Below are positions 7,120-13,413 of a stretch of DNA of 20,181 nucleotides, piece after piece. A model generated the notes under the pieces. It was not told where the DNA came from. It made no database searches and saw nothing but the letters and a program-made list of their open reading frames with translations. The translations under genes and the position numbers were made by a program. Every line of letters starts with the position of its first letter. Position 1 is the stretch's first letter. Origin of the DNA: Desulfobulbaceae bacterium (GTDB lineage Bacteria; Desulfobacterota; Desulfobulbia; Desulfobulbales; Desulfobulbaceae); assembly GCA_011322715.1 (NCBI GenBank), contig DRLX01000503.1:1-20181 (forward strand). The letters are read 5' to 3'.

Positions 7120-7131
7120 GGGAAAATTCCC
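7120..7131. repeat. GGGAA-NN-TTCCC palindrome, copy 3
   Basis: Copy 3 (centre AA on plus) lies 25 nt before ATG 7094. No coding sequence is immediately upstream, so it belongs to the leader and not to the end of another gene. Confidence 0.85.
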
Positions 7132-7151
7132 AAATTTCAAATTGCTGGGGG

Positions 7152-7179
7152 TTGACAGCACAGAGGATTCTGCTATTGT
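7152..7179 (+). promoter_or_regulatory. candidate rightward promoter for a small RNA
   Basis: TTGACA (7152-7157) is followed after 16 bp by TATTGT (7174-7179). A second perfect TTGACA at 7179-7184 is followed after 17 bp by TGTACT (7202-7207). Either could start a short plus-strand transcript ending at the terminator at 7264. No plus-strand protein gene is present here. Confidence 0.5.
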
Positions 7180-7183
7180 TGAC

Positions 7184-7264
7184 ACAGAACTCTCTTGGTT
7201 CTGTACTGTCTTTACTCTCTTTGATGTTAGGCCCGCCTCCCCCCTTTTGGCGGGCCTCTTTTTT
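7184..7264 (+). ncRNA. candidate small RNA with an anti-Shine-Dalgarno loop
   Basis: Between a plus-strand promoter and a plus-strand terminator lies a hairpin with 7-bp arms ACAGAAC (7184-7190) and GTTCTGT (7198-7204) and the loop TCTCTTG. An unstructured linker follows, and then the terminator hairpin. CTCTTGGTT (7192-7200) is exactly complementary to AACCAAGAG in the leaders of minus-strand genes starting at 5462, 6594 and 9829, where it covers part of the ribosome-binding site. A regulatory RNA repressing translation of these genes is an inference. The predicted start from the first promoter (about 7186) would trim the hairpin by 2-3 bp. The pairing could be chance, because the loop is short. 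Confidence 0.45.
7229..7264 (+). terminator. intrinsic terminator, rightward
   Basis: AGGCCCGCC (7229-7237) and GGCGGGCCT (7249-7257) form a perfect 9-bp GC-rich stem with an 11-nt loop, followed by C and six T (7259-7264) on the plus strand. On the minus strand the base after the stem is not U-rich, so it terminates rightward transcription. All adjacent genes run left, which implies a rightward transcript here. Confidence 0.8.
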
Positions 7265-7490
7265 ACTTCGTCAGTTCGGCTATCACCACACGAAATGCCA
7301 GATCTCCTCTGACAGCCGGCATCCGGTGAACCTGAACCTTCCGCTTTCTCCGGCACGCCGAGGCTTTGAGACCTCTTTGCAGTGTGTCGGCCAAGGTCGT
7401 GCTGGAGCATACCCAACAGCCACAGTAGCCGGTTTCCCGTTTCATAAACTGAGCCACAGGCTCTCCAGCGATAAACAGTTCGCTTTTCAT
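7263..7490 (-). CDS. small Cys-rich basic protein, 75 residues
   Basis: ATG 7490 lies two bases after the stop of the 436-residue gene, with GAGGAAC as ribosome-binding site inside that gene's end. The sequence has CGCWVC near residue 25 (C23, C25, C28), another Cys near 46 and a basic stretch CRRKRKVQVHR, compatible with a small metal- and nucleic-acid-binding protein. Its stop codon overlaps the T-run of the terminator that serves the opposite strand. Family not recognised. Confidence 0.65.
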   Translation of the reverse strand: MKSELFIAGEPVAQFMKRETGYCGCWVCSSTTLADTLQRGLKASACRRKRKVQVHRMPAVRGDLAFRVVIAELTK

Positions 7491-7492
7491 GG

Positions 7493-8803
7493 TCAGTTCC
7501 TCCGATACGCTACGACCGGCATCCAGCCCGTCTCATCCGGCTCAAAGCTCCAGCCAAGCTCTTCCGCCAATGGTTCATTGACGTAGCCCGACACCTCTTC
7601 CCAGTCATAACTGGCCCACTGCTCTTCCGGGTGGTTTTCCCAGAGATTGAACCATTCCTCCAGGGAGTTGACCTTCTTGCTGCCAGGCCCTGCTGATTCA
7701 CCCAAGGCCCAGGCCAACAGGTTCTCTTCCCCGACAAGGCACTTGAACTCTCCCTTGTCATTCTTGGCCATGTTCCTCCAGTATTCCTCCGCCGCTTCCC
7801 CGGCTTCTTCCCGGGTTCTGAAGACAACATACTCGTAGCCCCCGGACACCACGGAGCTGGGGTCATAATGGTTCACATCAATAATCGGCAGCGTATCCGA
7901 CCCCACTTTCATCAGAAGATCCTCTTCATCCTCATAGGATTCCGGCACATCAATGAGATCCGGCTCCTTCAGGAACTCGATGGCGGCCTGGGCCTGTCGC
8001 TTCCAGCAGGAAGCAAAGCAGGCAGAGATGATGTCTTCCATCCAGACCTTCTTGTGGTAGCGGAGCTTTGCCTCTGCCTTCTGTTCAATCACATGGCCTT
8101 TCTTTCTGGAAAGGATTCTGCTCGCCTCTCTCCAGGATGAGAGAAAGGCTCTTTTTGCTGTGATCATCTCACCAAGGGACACACCCCCGAAAACCCGGTT
8201 CAGCACCCCTTTTCTGACAGCTTGTGCCGTCTCCTCCAGAATCTCCGCAAGCTCCTTCAGTTCCGGAGTTCCTTCCTTGATCTCCTTTGCCGTCTTCATC
8301 AGCAGCTTGTAGTTGAACTTGCGAAACGCCTTCTCGTATCGTACATAATGGGAATTCCCAAGACTTTCCAGCTCCCTGGCCAAAGGCTCCAAGGCTTCCC
8401 TGAGCGCGGCCTCAAACCGCTCCCATTCTTCCTTGGAAGCTTTCTGGGCGGACCGTTGAGCCTTCTCCCGTACTACGACATACTGGTACCACAACTCTTC
8501 TGCCTCTGTCCCAGGGATTCTGAAATGTCTGGCCGCTGCGCTGAAGTCAGCCTGTTCCAGGAAATACAGCCCGTTGGCTACTGCATGCATGGGCTTTCCC
8601 TGCTCATTGCACAGATGCAGGGCGATAAGCGGCTTCAGCTCTGGAAACGCTTTGGCGATGTCTTCGTGAGCAGCTCCACTGTCGTTTGTCACAGAAAAGT
8701 AGGGCTGCTGGTTGCCAAGCTGGGTGAGCTGGGCAACGGCAGTTTCCAAGCCTCTGGCGGTGACGCGCTTGAACTTTCTTTGATGTAGGATTGTCTCTTT
8801 CAT
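7493..8803 (-). CDS. large conserved-type phage protein of unknown function, 436 residues
   Basis: ATG 8803 follows AAAGAGGAAAAGAAG. Residues about 34-90 contain PYFSVTNDSGAAHEDIAKAF, then PELKPLIALHLCNEQGKPMHA, then VANGLYFLEQA. I associate this YFSVT ... PMHAxANG pattern with an uncharacterised protein of many phages. The middle (about 110-290) is helical and basic. The C-terminal 120 residues hold YEYVVFRTREEAGEAAEEYW, then CLVGEENLLAWALGESAGPG, SLEEWFNLWENHPEEQWASY and a Trp-rich end, probably a separate domain. The protein therefore looks like a fusion of two phage domains around a helical linker. No enzyme motif is seen. Confidence 0.75.
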   Translation of the reverse strand: MKETILHQRKFKRVTARGLETAVAQLTQLGNQQPYFSVTNDSGAAHEDIAKAFPELKPLIALHLCNEQGKPMHAVANGLYFLEQADFSAAARHFRIPGTEAEELWYQYVVVREKAQRSAQKASKEEWERFEAALREALEPLARELESLGNSHYVRYEKAFRKFNYKLLMKTAKEIKEGTPELKELAEILEETAQAVRKGVLNRVFGGVSLGEMITAKRAFLSSWREASRILSRKKGHVIEQKAEAKLRYHKKVWMEDIISACFASCWKRQAQAAIEFLKEPDLIDVPESYEDEEDLLMKVGSDTLPIIDVNHYDPSSVVSGGYEYVVFRTREEAGEAAEEYWRNMAKNDKGEFKCLVGEENLLAWALGESAGPGSKKVNSLEEWFNLWENHPEEQWASYDWEEVSGYVNEPLAEELGWSFEPDETGWMPVVAYRRN

Positions 8804-8826
8804 CTTCTTTTCCTCTTTCAGTTTTT

Positions 8827-8838
8827 GGGAATTTTCCC
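8827..8838. repeat. GGGAA-NN-TTCCC palindrome, copy 4
   Basis: Copy 4 (centre TT on plus) lies 23 nt before ATG 8803 and 4 bp beyond the TAG of the long leucine-rich-repeat gene. With flanking T and A residues the symmetric element spans 18 bp. Confidence 0.85.
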
Positions 8839-8842
8839 AAAT

Positions 8843-9829
8843 CTACTTGTTGAAGGGACAGCCTTCGTACATGTGGTTCCCATACTTCAGCTCCGGCGTT
8901 ACTGCCGGCTCCTTTAAGGAGCTGCAGCCTCTGTACATGCTGTTTCCATATCGCAGCTCCGGCGTTACTGCCGGTTCTTTCAGAGAACCGCAGAAATAGT
9001 ACATATAGCTTCCCTTCTCAAGATCCGGCGTTATTGCCGGTTCCTTGAGCGAACTACAGCCGCAATACATACCGCCTCCATTCTCAAGCTTTGGCGTTAC
9101 TGCCGGTTCTTTCAGAGAACCGCAGAAATAGTACATATAGCTTCCCTTCTCAAGATCCGGCGTTATTGCCGGTTCCTTGAGTGAACTGCAGCCATAGTAC
9201 ATATAGCTGCCATCCACAAGCTCCGGCGTTATTGCCGGTTCCCTGAGTGAACTGCAGCCATGGTACATGTGGTTCCCGTTCACAAGCTCCGGCGTTGCTG
9301 CCGGTTCCTTGAGTGAACTGCAGCCTTTGTACATCCAGATCCCATCCACAAGCTCCGGCGTTGCTGCCGGTTCCTTGAGTGAACTGCAGCCATGGTACAT
9401 GTGGTTCCCATCCACAAGCTCCGGCGTTATTGCCGGTTCCCTGAGTGAACTGCAGCCATGGTACATGTGGTTCCCATTCACAAGCTCCGGCGTTGCTGCC
9501 GGTTCCTTGAGTGAACTGCAGCCTTTGTACATCCAGATCCCATCCACAAGCTCCGGCGTTGCTGCCGGTTCTGTCAGCGCTTTACAGCCATGAAACATAT
9601 GACTGCCATTTAGCAACTCATCCCAGCCAATACCAGGAGCCTTCAACAGTTCTTCAAGCTCAGCTTCGCAGCGGTGCTCAGCAATAAGCTCAGATCGATT
9701 TTCTGGCGTGTCCTCAACAAATACACAGCCGTTGCTGATGTATTCCTTACCGTCACTCATCAGAATGACAAAGCTGGGTTTACCTTCATAGGAGTTCTCC
9801 ACATAATGCGTTATTTCTGTAGGTTTCAT
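8843..9829 (-). CDS. long BspA-like leucine-rich-repeat protein, 328 residues, 11 repeats
   Basis: The start is ATG 9829 after AAGAGGAAAAGAAG; the longer frame to 9868 only reads through the palindrome and overlaps the upstream gene. Residues 1-77 match the N-terminal domain of the paralogue at 6636-7094. Residues 78-319 are eleven exact 22-residue units, typically MYHGCSSLKEPAATPELVDG plus two variable residues, and the last nine residues (MYEGCPFNK) are a capping partial unit. Units 1-3 are nearly repeated as units 4-6, and 7-8 as 9-10. The fold expected is a BspA/TpLRR solenoid with variable positions on one face. No signal peptide is visible. It lies in the early, not the structural, region, so an intracellular binder or decoy is more likely than a tail fibre; this is inference. 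Confidence 0.82.
   Translation of the reverse strand: MKPTEITHYVENSYEGKPSFVILMSDGKEYISNGCVFVEDTPENRSELIAEHRCEAELEELLKAPGIGWDELLNGSHMFHGCKALTEPAATPELVDGIWMYKGCSSLKEPAATPELVNGNHMYHGCSSLREPAITPELVDGNHMYHGCSSLKEPAATPELVDGIWMYKGCSSLKEPAATPELVNGNHMYHGCSSLREPAITPELVDGSYMYYGCSSLKEPAITPDLEKGSYMYYFCGSLKEPAVTPKLENGGGMYCGCSSLKEPAITPDLEKGSYMYYFCGSLKEPAVTPELRYGNSMYRGCSSLKEPAVTPELKYGNHMYEGCPFNK
8873..9598 (-). repeat. 66-bp tandem repeats in the leucine-rich-repeat gene
   Basis: There are eleven in-frame 66-bp units. Higher-order copying is visible: the stretch with TTGTACATCCAGATCCCATC recurs 198 bp apart (near 9330 and 9528), and the one with AAATAGTACATATAGCTTCC recurs 132 bp apart. The identity at third positions points to recent slippage or recombination. 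Confidence 0.9.
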
Positions 9830-9845
9830 CTTCTTTTCCTCTTGG

Positions 9846-10973
9846 TTAATTTTTGGGAGTTTTCCCAAATTCCAGAAGCACCCGGTCGAGTGCTTCTTCC
9901 ACGTTGTCGGGCAGCGAAGTATCCAGCAGTACCTCGATGAACCGCATAGACATCAGTTGCTTTTCCTCACTGTCCACCCTGACGCCTGCAAAATTTTCAG
10001 GGCCGGGGAATTTCTTCTTCCTTGCCTGGGCTTTGCCCCGGTGCAGCCGCCTTACAAAGCGGTAGTTTTCCGGCGTGAAGCCTTTCGTGTCAGCTTCTTT
10101 CCAGGACAGGCGAAAGTCTTTTATAGACTCGCCCGGGAACTGCTCGGAAAGCTGTTCCAGCGCCCATTCAGAGAAGGCTGCCGCCGTCTTCCAATGCAGG
10201 GGAACTTCCCGGGCCTCGGCATCCCGGCGCAGCGCATAGAATCTGTTGTAAGCCAGGCGCTGTTCGGAATTGGTTTTTGATAGCGTTTTCTGCCACTCAA
10301 AATCCGCCGGCGTGAAGCCCTCTCCCGTCCTGACCAGCTTGTGACTGCCTTGCGGCTTGATACCGGCATCAATCACGAACCGGGCAAAGCCCAGCTCCTT
10401 GTCGAACCACGGTTGGTGAATGGCCACGTCCTGACCTTCTTCCAGCGCCTTTACCGCAGCCGTCCGCATGTTGGCCCAGACACGGTACAGGGGCCGATGG
10501 ACAGAAGAGGCGGTATGCCTCAAATGTCTGCAGGGAAACGCTTCCCGGGGGCAGTCCTCACCGTCGAAGGGGGCGAAGAATTGCTTCGCCCCGGCTTTTG
10601 AAGTTTTCAGTTGCCGATGCAGTTCCCGGGTGGTAACAGAAAGCGGCGAACCGCACAGGCACTGGCCTTCCAGCACTTGAGTTGAAGCCGGGGGGTCTTC
10701 AGGATAGCCGGGGAACATTGCAGACCCTACCCGCCCTTCCCGGACCTCCCGCGCCAACGCCTTTACCCGGTCTGGCACCTCGCCGGTAACGTCCCGGCGC
10801 GTCGGAAGGAGGGTTCCTTCAGGGACGGCAGGCAGAGCGTCTTTCAGCCGCTCGAAATTGGCCACCGCCTCCTTGAGGCGGGTGTGCCGCTCCTTGTAGG
10901 TTGTTTTGGCTGTCAGGACACTGGCCGGAATGCCGACCGCAGAGTTGCTGGACTTCTCTTCTGATGGATTCAT
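9846..10973 (-). CDS. protein with two degenerate HNH/AP2-type phage modules, 375 residues
   Basis: ATG 10973 has a GGGAG ribosome-binding site. A cysteine-rich segment (about residues 105-150: CLCG, then CPREAFPC and CRHLRH) may bind zinc. It is followed by LYRVWANMR ... HQPWFDKELGFARFVIDAGI, then KPQGSHKLVRTGEGFTPADF and EWQKT. This keeps the frame of a common phage module (LYxxWxxM ... W..F..F..DMG.KP.G..L.RID..G.Y.P.NCRW) but without its YGGRGI and RIDN residues. A second, more degenerate copy follows (YALRRDAEAREVPLHW ... GFTPENYRFVRRLHR). I infer a DNA-binding protein descended from a homing nuclease that has lost catalysis. The final residues GKTPKN are encoded by palindrome copy 5. 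Confidence 0.6.
   Translation of the reverse strand: MNPSEEKSSNSAVGIPASVLTAKTTYKERHTRLKEAVANFERLKDALPAVPEGTLLPTRRDVTGEVPDRVKALAREVREGRVGSAMFPGYPEDPPASTQVLEGQCLCGSPLSVTTRELHRQLKTSKAGAKQFFAPFDGEDCPREAFPCRHLRHTASSVHRPLYRVWANMRTAAVKALEEGQDVAIHQPWFDKELGFARFVIDAGIKPQGSHKLVRTGEGFTPADFEWQKTLSKTNSEQRLAYNRFYALRRDAEAREVPLHWKTAAAFSEWALEQLSEQFPGESIKDFRLSWKEADTKGFTPENYRFVRRLHRGKAQARKKKFPGPENFAGVRVDSEEKQLMSMRFIEVLLDTSLPDNVEEALDRVLLEFGKTPKN
9855..9866. repeat. GGGAG-TT-TTCCC palindrome, copy 5
   Basis: Copy 5 has one mismatch and lies 25 nt before ATG 9829, inside the last codons of the upstream gene. The spacing to the start codon is kept even though it is translated. Confidence 0.8.
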
Positions 10974-11031
10974 TGAATAATTCTCCCATGTTGTAGACTT
11001 TCAGGTTGGTTGTCGTTGTGGGTGTCGTTGA

Positions 11032-11060
11032 AGATTAGCAAAATTGCTAGACATTGTGAA
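11032..11060 (-). promoter_or_regulatory. leftward promoter for 10973 and following genes
   Basis: On the minus strand TTCACA (11060-11055) is followed after 17 bp by TAATCT (11037-11032), a good -35 and weak -10. The spacer ATGTCTAGCAATTTTGC is almost identical to the spacer of the leftward promoter at 14335-14363, which strengthens the call. Confidence 0.55.
11042..11053 (-). promoter_or_regulatory. operator-like box TGTCTAGCAATT, copy 1
   Basis: This copy lies between the -35 and -10 elements of the promoter at 11032-11060. A protein bound here would block RNA polymerase. Confidence 0.6.
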
Positions 11061-11283
11061 GGACTGGGTGCCATTCACTTTATCTCATAATTTGAGGTTT
11101 TTTCGCAATTCGGCTATATGGATGCATACGAAAAGTTCTTAAGCGGATTCGTGAGTTTTTCTGGGAAAAGAGAAATCTCCACCTTAAATCTATGTAGAAA
11201 AAAGGGAGGGAGTATTTATTTTGCACGAAAATGGTGGGGGTCTCATAGTTGCTAGGAGTTGTTTCATATTTTATCTGAAAATT

Positions 11284-11295
11284 TGTCTAGCAATT
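11284..11295 (+). promoter_or_regulatory. operator-like box TGTCTAGCAATT, copy 2 (opposite orientation)
   Basis: An exact 12-bp match to the other two boxes, pointing right. No good promoter hexamers flank it, so it may be an auxiliary operator. Confidence 0.5.
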
Positions 11296-11327
11296 TTGAA
11301 TTGAGATTTGATGGCCGTCCAAATTCT

Positions 11328-11339
11328 GGGAAAAATCCC
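11328..11339. repeat. GGGA-AAAA-TCCC palindrome, copy 6
   Basis: This imperfect copy, GGGAAAAATCCC with T and A flanks, lies in the intergenic region far from any start codon. Confidence 0.6.
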
Positions 11340-11378
11340 AAAAATATCATAGGTTTAGAGGCGTCGTAAAATCTCATA

Positions 11379-11402
11379 GTTCCTATGGCTTCCGTAGAGA
11401 AC
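11379..11402 (+). repeat. hairpin GTTC-CTATGG ... CCGTAG-A-GAAC
   Basis: Six plus four base pairs form around a CTT loop with one bulged A and one G-U pair. The core resembles the CTATGG/CCATAG inverted repeat at 14374-14390, so both may be sites for the same regulator. Confidence 0.45.
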
Positions 11403-11446
11403 AGGAGGAGAACTTTCCTGCGAAGACCCCCCCCCTTGGGGCTGAG

Positions 11447-11483
11447 AACGCTGTGCTTAAAATTCGTGTTACACCACAGCGTT
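11447..11483. repeat. 9-bp inverted repeat AACGCTGTG / CACAGCGTT
   Basis: Perfect arms at 11447-11455 and 11475-11483 are separated by 19 bp. No T-run follows, so a protein site or origin structure is as likely as a terminator. Confidence 0.5.
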
Positions 11484-11527
11484 TCCCAGACCTACCGACC
11501 CTTAACCCCCCGCCCCCTTTTTGAATA

Positions 11528-11547
11528 TGTATAAGAAATCTTATACA
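11528..11547. repeat. 8-bp inverted repeat TGTATAAG-AAAT-CTTATACA
   Basis: A compact 20-bp near-palindrome in AT-rich DNA, the size of a typical dimeric repressor operator. Confidence 0.55.
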
Positions 11548-11574
11548 CAATATTAGGGTACTAGATATTATTAG

Positions 11575-11614
11575 GAACTCATTTTATCTAACTCCCTTTA
11601 GACAAAATGAGTTC
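11575..11614 (-). repeat. 11-bp inverted repeat just after the 11624 stop
   Basis: GAACTCATTTT (11575-11585) and AAAATGAGTTC (11604-11614) pair perfectly over 11 bp with an 18-nt loop. It begins 10 bp after the stop of the leftward gene and may end or stabilise that transcript. No U-run follows. Confidence 0.5.
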
Positions 11615-11623
11615 AGAATACCA

Positions 11624-11869
11624 CTACAGAAAACACTCCGTCCTCTGCTGTGCTCCGCCGTATGAAAAATCTATAGTTACATGGATTTTTCCATCGCTTT
11701 TTTCAGAGACATAGGACGAAACTACCAATGCTTCTGCAGGAACTTGGGACATGCACTCCCGTAAGGCCCATTCCTGCGCTGGGTCGTCTTCCAGCCAGGC
11801 GGCGGCCAGGATGATGGCTGGGAGTGCCAAGAACAGCCACCAGGGGGTTCTCTCTGTAGGTTTAGACAT
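11624..11869 (-). CDS. small single-pass membrane protein, 81 residues
   Basis: Residues about 10-26 (WWLFLALPAIILAAAWL) form one membrane helix after a short N-terminus with Lys and Arg. The remaining 55 residues, with two Cys, are hydrophilic and probably periplasmic. ATG 11869 follows GGAGGTG and overlaps the end of the upstream gene by 8 bp. One-helix phage proteins of this size include i-spanins, holin accessories and exclusion proteins; nothing here decides between them. Confidence 0.68.
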   Translation of the reverse strand: MSKPTERTPWWLFLALPAIILAAAWLEDDPAQEWALRECMSQVPAEALVVSSYVSEKSDGKIHVTIDFSYGGAQQRTECFL

Positions 11870-12329
11870 TGGGCACCTCCTCTTCCAGCATCACTTCCAG
11901 GGAGCAGGTGATGATGTCGGCCTCTGCCAGCATTTCAGCTCCCACGGGATGCACAGGAACCGGGCATCCGAAGACTTTGAACTTGGGTGGATAGGCCCAG
12001 ACGATGAGGCCGAAGGGGTTTCGACCCGTTTTCTGATAAACCTCGTTCCAGAGGAACTGGGGCAAGGCAACGTCGAAGGTGGTGCCATTCTCCCGGAGTG
12101 CGTCAGCCGGAATGGTTCGGCGTTCCCACTCCTGTTCTTCGTCAAGACGTGCTTGCAGGGCGGCTAGCATCTCTGCTGGCCAGTCATGTTGGAGCTCCTC
12201 ACGGGCTGCTTCATTGCAAGCCTTGTTTACTGGGCACTTTACGCAGCGCAGTTGGGGGTTGCCTCTTTTGCAGTCCTTGTCAAACTGCTCGGCGTGGTTG
12301 AGTACATCGTTCAGATTTTGGTATTTCAT
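11862..12329 (-). CDS. phage protein with Cys motif, 155 residues, function unknown
   Basis: I choose ATG 12329, after AGGAGAAAG, and reject the longer frame that reads through the palindrome. The N-terminal part holds CKRGNPQLRCVKCPVNKAC, four Cys in 19 residues, as in zinc knuckles or small iron-sulfur-like sites. The middle is acidic and helical. The C-terminal half is more hydrophobic (FGLIVWAYPPKFKVFG and a Val/Pro-rich segment). The leader is near-identical to that of the gene at 12595 over CTCACAGGAGAAAGC. Confidence 0.7.
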   Translation of the reverse strand: MKYQNLNDVLNHAEQFDKDCKRGNPQLRCVKCPVNKACNEAAREELQHDWPAEMLAALQARLDEEQEWERRTIPADALRENGTTFDVALPQFLWNEVYQKTGRNPFGLIVWAYPPKFKVFGCPVPVHPVGAEMLAEADIITCSLEVMLEEEVPNV

Positions 12330-12354
12330 AGCTTTCTCCTGTGAGTTTGTTTTT

Positions 12355-12366
12355 GGGAAAAGTCCC
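12355..12366. repeat. GGGA-AAAG-TCCC palindrome, copy 7
   Basis: Copy 7 has one internal mismatch but long T and A flanks (20 bp in all), and lies 25 nt before ATG 12329. Confidence 0.75.
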
Positions 12367-12418
12367 AAAAACAGAGGGTGGGGGTTTCATTCTAAAAGGG
12401 TAAAATCGCGGCCTTTAC

Positions 12419-12595
12419 TCAGGCCATGAAACGATTTTTCTCTCGCAGCAGGCATTCTGCCCGGTGCTTTGAGATGGGCACTTTGCAGTTACGTTCGACG
12501 GCCAGGGAAATCTTGCCGCCGTGGTACGAAAGAACCCCCTCGGAAACTTCGATGGGCCCAACGATTTTCAAAAGTTCGGTCAAATTGGTTTTCAT
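12419..12595 (-). CDS. 58-residue basic protein
   Basis: ATG 12595 follows ACAGGAGAAAGCC, an excellent ribosome-binding site, and gives 58 codons before TGA. The protein starts MKTNLTELLKIVG, contains a short beta-like middle (GGKISLAVERNCKVPIS) and ends in a basic helix RAECLLREKNRF. No palindrome stands before it; instead its upstream side merges into the structured non-coding region. Family unknown. Confidence 0.65.
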   Translation of the reverse strand: MKTNLTELLKIVGPIEVSEGVLSYHGGKISLAVERNCKVPISKHRAECLLREKNRFMA

Positions 12596-12628
12596 GGCTT
12601 TCTCCTGTGAATGTGTTTGAGTGAAAGT

Positions 12629-13345
12629 GAGTGCATCGAGCAGAACTCTTTCTCAAGAGCGCTGTTCGATGCGCTCACAACGTCCCGGAATGCAAAGCAT
12701 TGTCCGTTGTCCATCTCATTGGGTGACGTGTAAGGCATCACGGCTGTTCGGCTGTCGCCGGCTCCCGTCCAGGGGCTTTTGACTGGCTTGCCGTGCGGTT
12801 CTGCCTGGGCAGGACGATTTCTTTCTGTTGGGGCAGCTCTGCTCCACAGGTTTACCCACAAGGGGTCTGCTGATTGTCCGTCTCATTGGGGGAACAGAAA
12901 GGCTTACTAGGAAAGCGCCCTGGCAGAATTCTGGGAAAATTCCCAAAAACTTCATCAGAAGTCCTTCTCACCAGTACATGCGCGCATTGTCTCTTTTGGA
13001 GTGCGCCCGCGCATGAAGTTCATGGCGCGTTGTTTGCGGGTTCCGTTACCGCAGATTAGCTACCCCTTCCCTCGCGGGAAAAGGCATCACGTTTTCGGCT
13101 CGGTTGCAGTCAAAGGGAATCGTAACTTTCCCTGTGCCGTGGGCCTACTCAGTGAATCAGTGTCATGTTCCGGTCTGATACATAGCAGGGTTGTCAGTCC
13201 TGCCCGCCCCCATCCAGCCAGGGGAACCGCACCCGTTACGGGGTGCCAAGGGAACACACTTAGCCACGCGGATTCCTGGGAATCCGGGCAGCAGTTTAGA
13301 CGGGCATCCAGAATAAAATGAATGTCAGGTCTAAAACAAAGGGGA
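12629..13345 (+). ncRNA. candidate large structured RNA
   Basis: About 0.7 kb without a plausible gene carries many hairpins: 12629-12676 (15 bp with two G-U pairs plus an inner 5-bp stem), 12677-12710, 12829-12846, 12979-13016, 13033-13055, 13066-13084, 13227-13245 and 13269-13286 (7 bp with a CTGG loop). In at least three helices the G-U wobbles are pairs only in plus-strand RNA, which favours that strand. Two motifs are duplicated: AAGGCATCACG followed 2-4 nt later by TTCGGCT (12732, 13081), and ATTGTCC ... CTCATTGGG (12699, 12874). Size, phage setting and ornate folding recall the ROOL and GOLLD RNA classes, but I cannot confirm membership. No clear promoter is seen on the plus strand; a structured leader for the leftward gene at 12595 remains possible. 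Ends are approximate. Confidence 0.5.
12933..12944. repeat. GGGAA-NN-TTCCC palindrome, copy 8
   Basis: An exact copy inside the structured region, not next to a start codon. It could serve as a helix of that RNA or as a protein site. Confidence 0.7.
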
Positions 13346-13373
13346 GCTTCACGAGAAAGGGGGTCTGGTTTTT

Positions 13374-13385
13374 GGGAAATTTCCC
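13374..13385. repeat. GGGAAATTTCCC palindrome, copy 9 (perfect)
   Basis: The only fully symmetric copy; with T5 and A5 flanks the perfect palindrome spans 13369-13390. It lies just right of the structured region. Confidence 0.8.
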
Positions 13386-13413
13386 AAAAAATTAAAAGAC
13401 TACCTTTCGCTTT

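Larger units (their letters stand above)
10974..11623. other. AT-rich intergenic control region, no convincing gene
   Basis: These 650 bp hold no supported gene. They contain a leftward promoter with an operator-like box, a second opposite copy of the box, three TCTCATA boxes (11083, 11241, 11372), a palindrome, four inverted repeats, C-rich tracts (about 11427-11440 and 11505-11518) and an AT-rich stretch (11520-11590). This mixture suits a regulatory region or replication origin; no initiator gene is recognised next to it. Confidence 0.6.

Noticed and set aside
8873..9598. CRISPR-like regular repeats
   Set aside because: Units are contiguous, 66 bp and in frame with a coding sequence, with no spacers; they are protein repeats.
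9830..9868. Longer N-termini (MGKLPK..., and the like at 8804-8840, 7095-7133, 12330-12368) for genes with a palindrome
   Set aside because: The extra residues are just translation of the palindrome and leader; the Shine-Dalgarno sequence AAGAGGAAAA and the ATG after it define the true start.
11118..11255. Rightward 45-codon frame starting MDAYEKFLSG
   Set aside because: No ribosome-binding site, in AT-rich control DNA, and the composition is not convincing.
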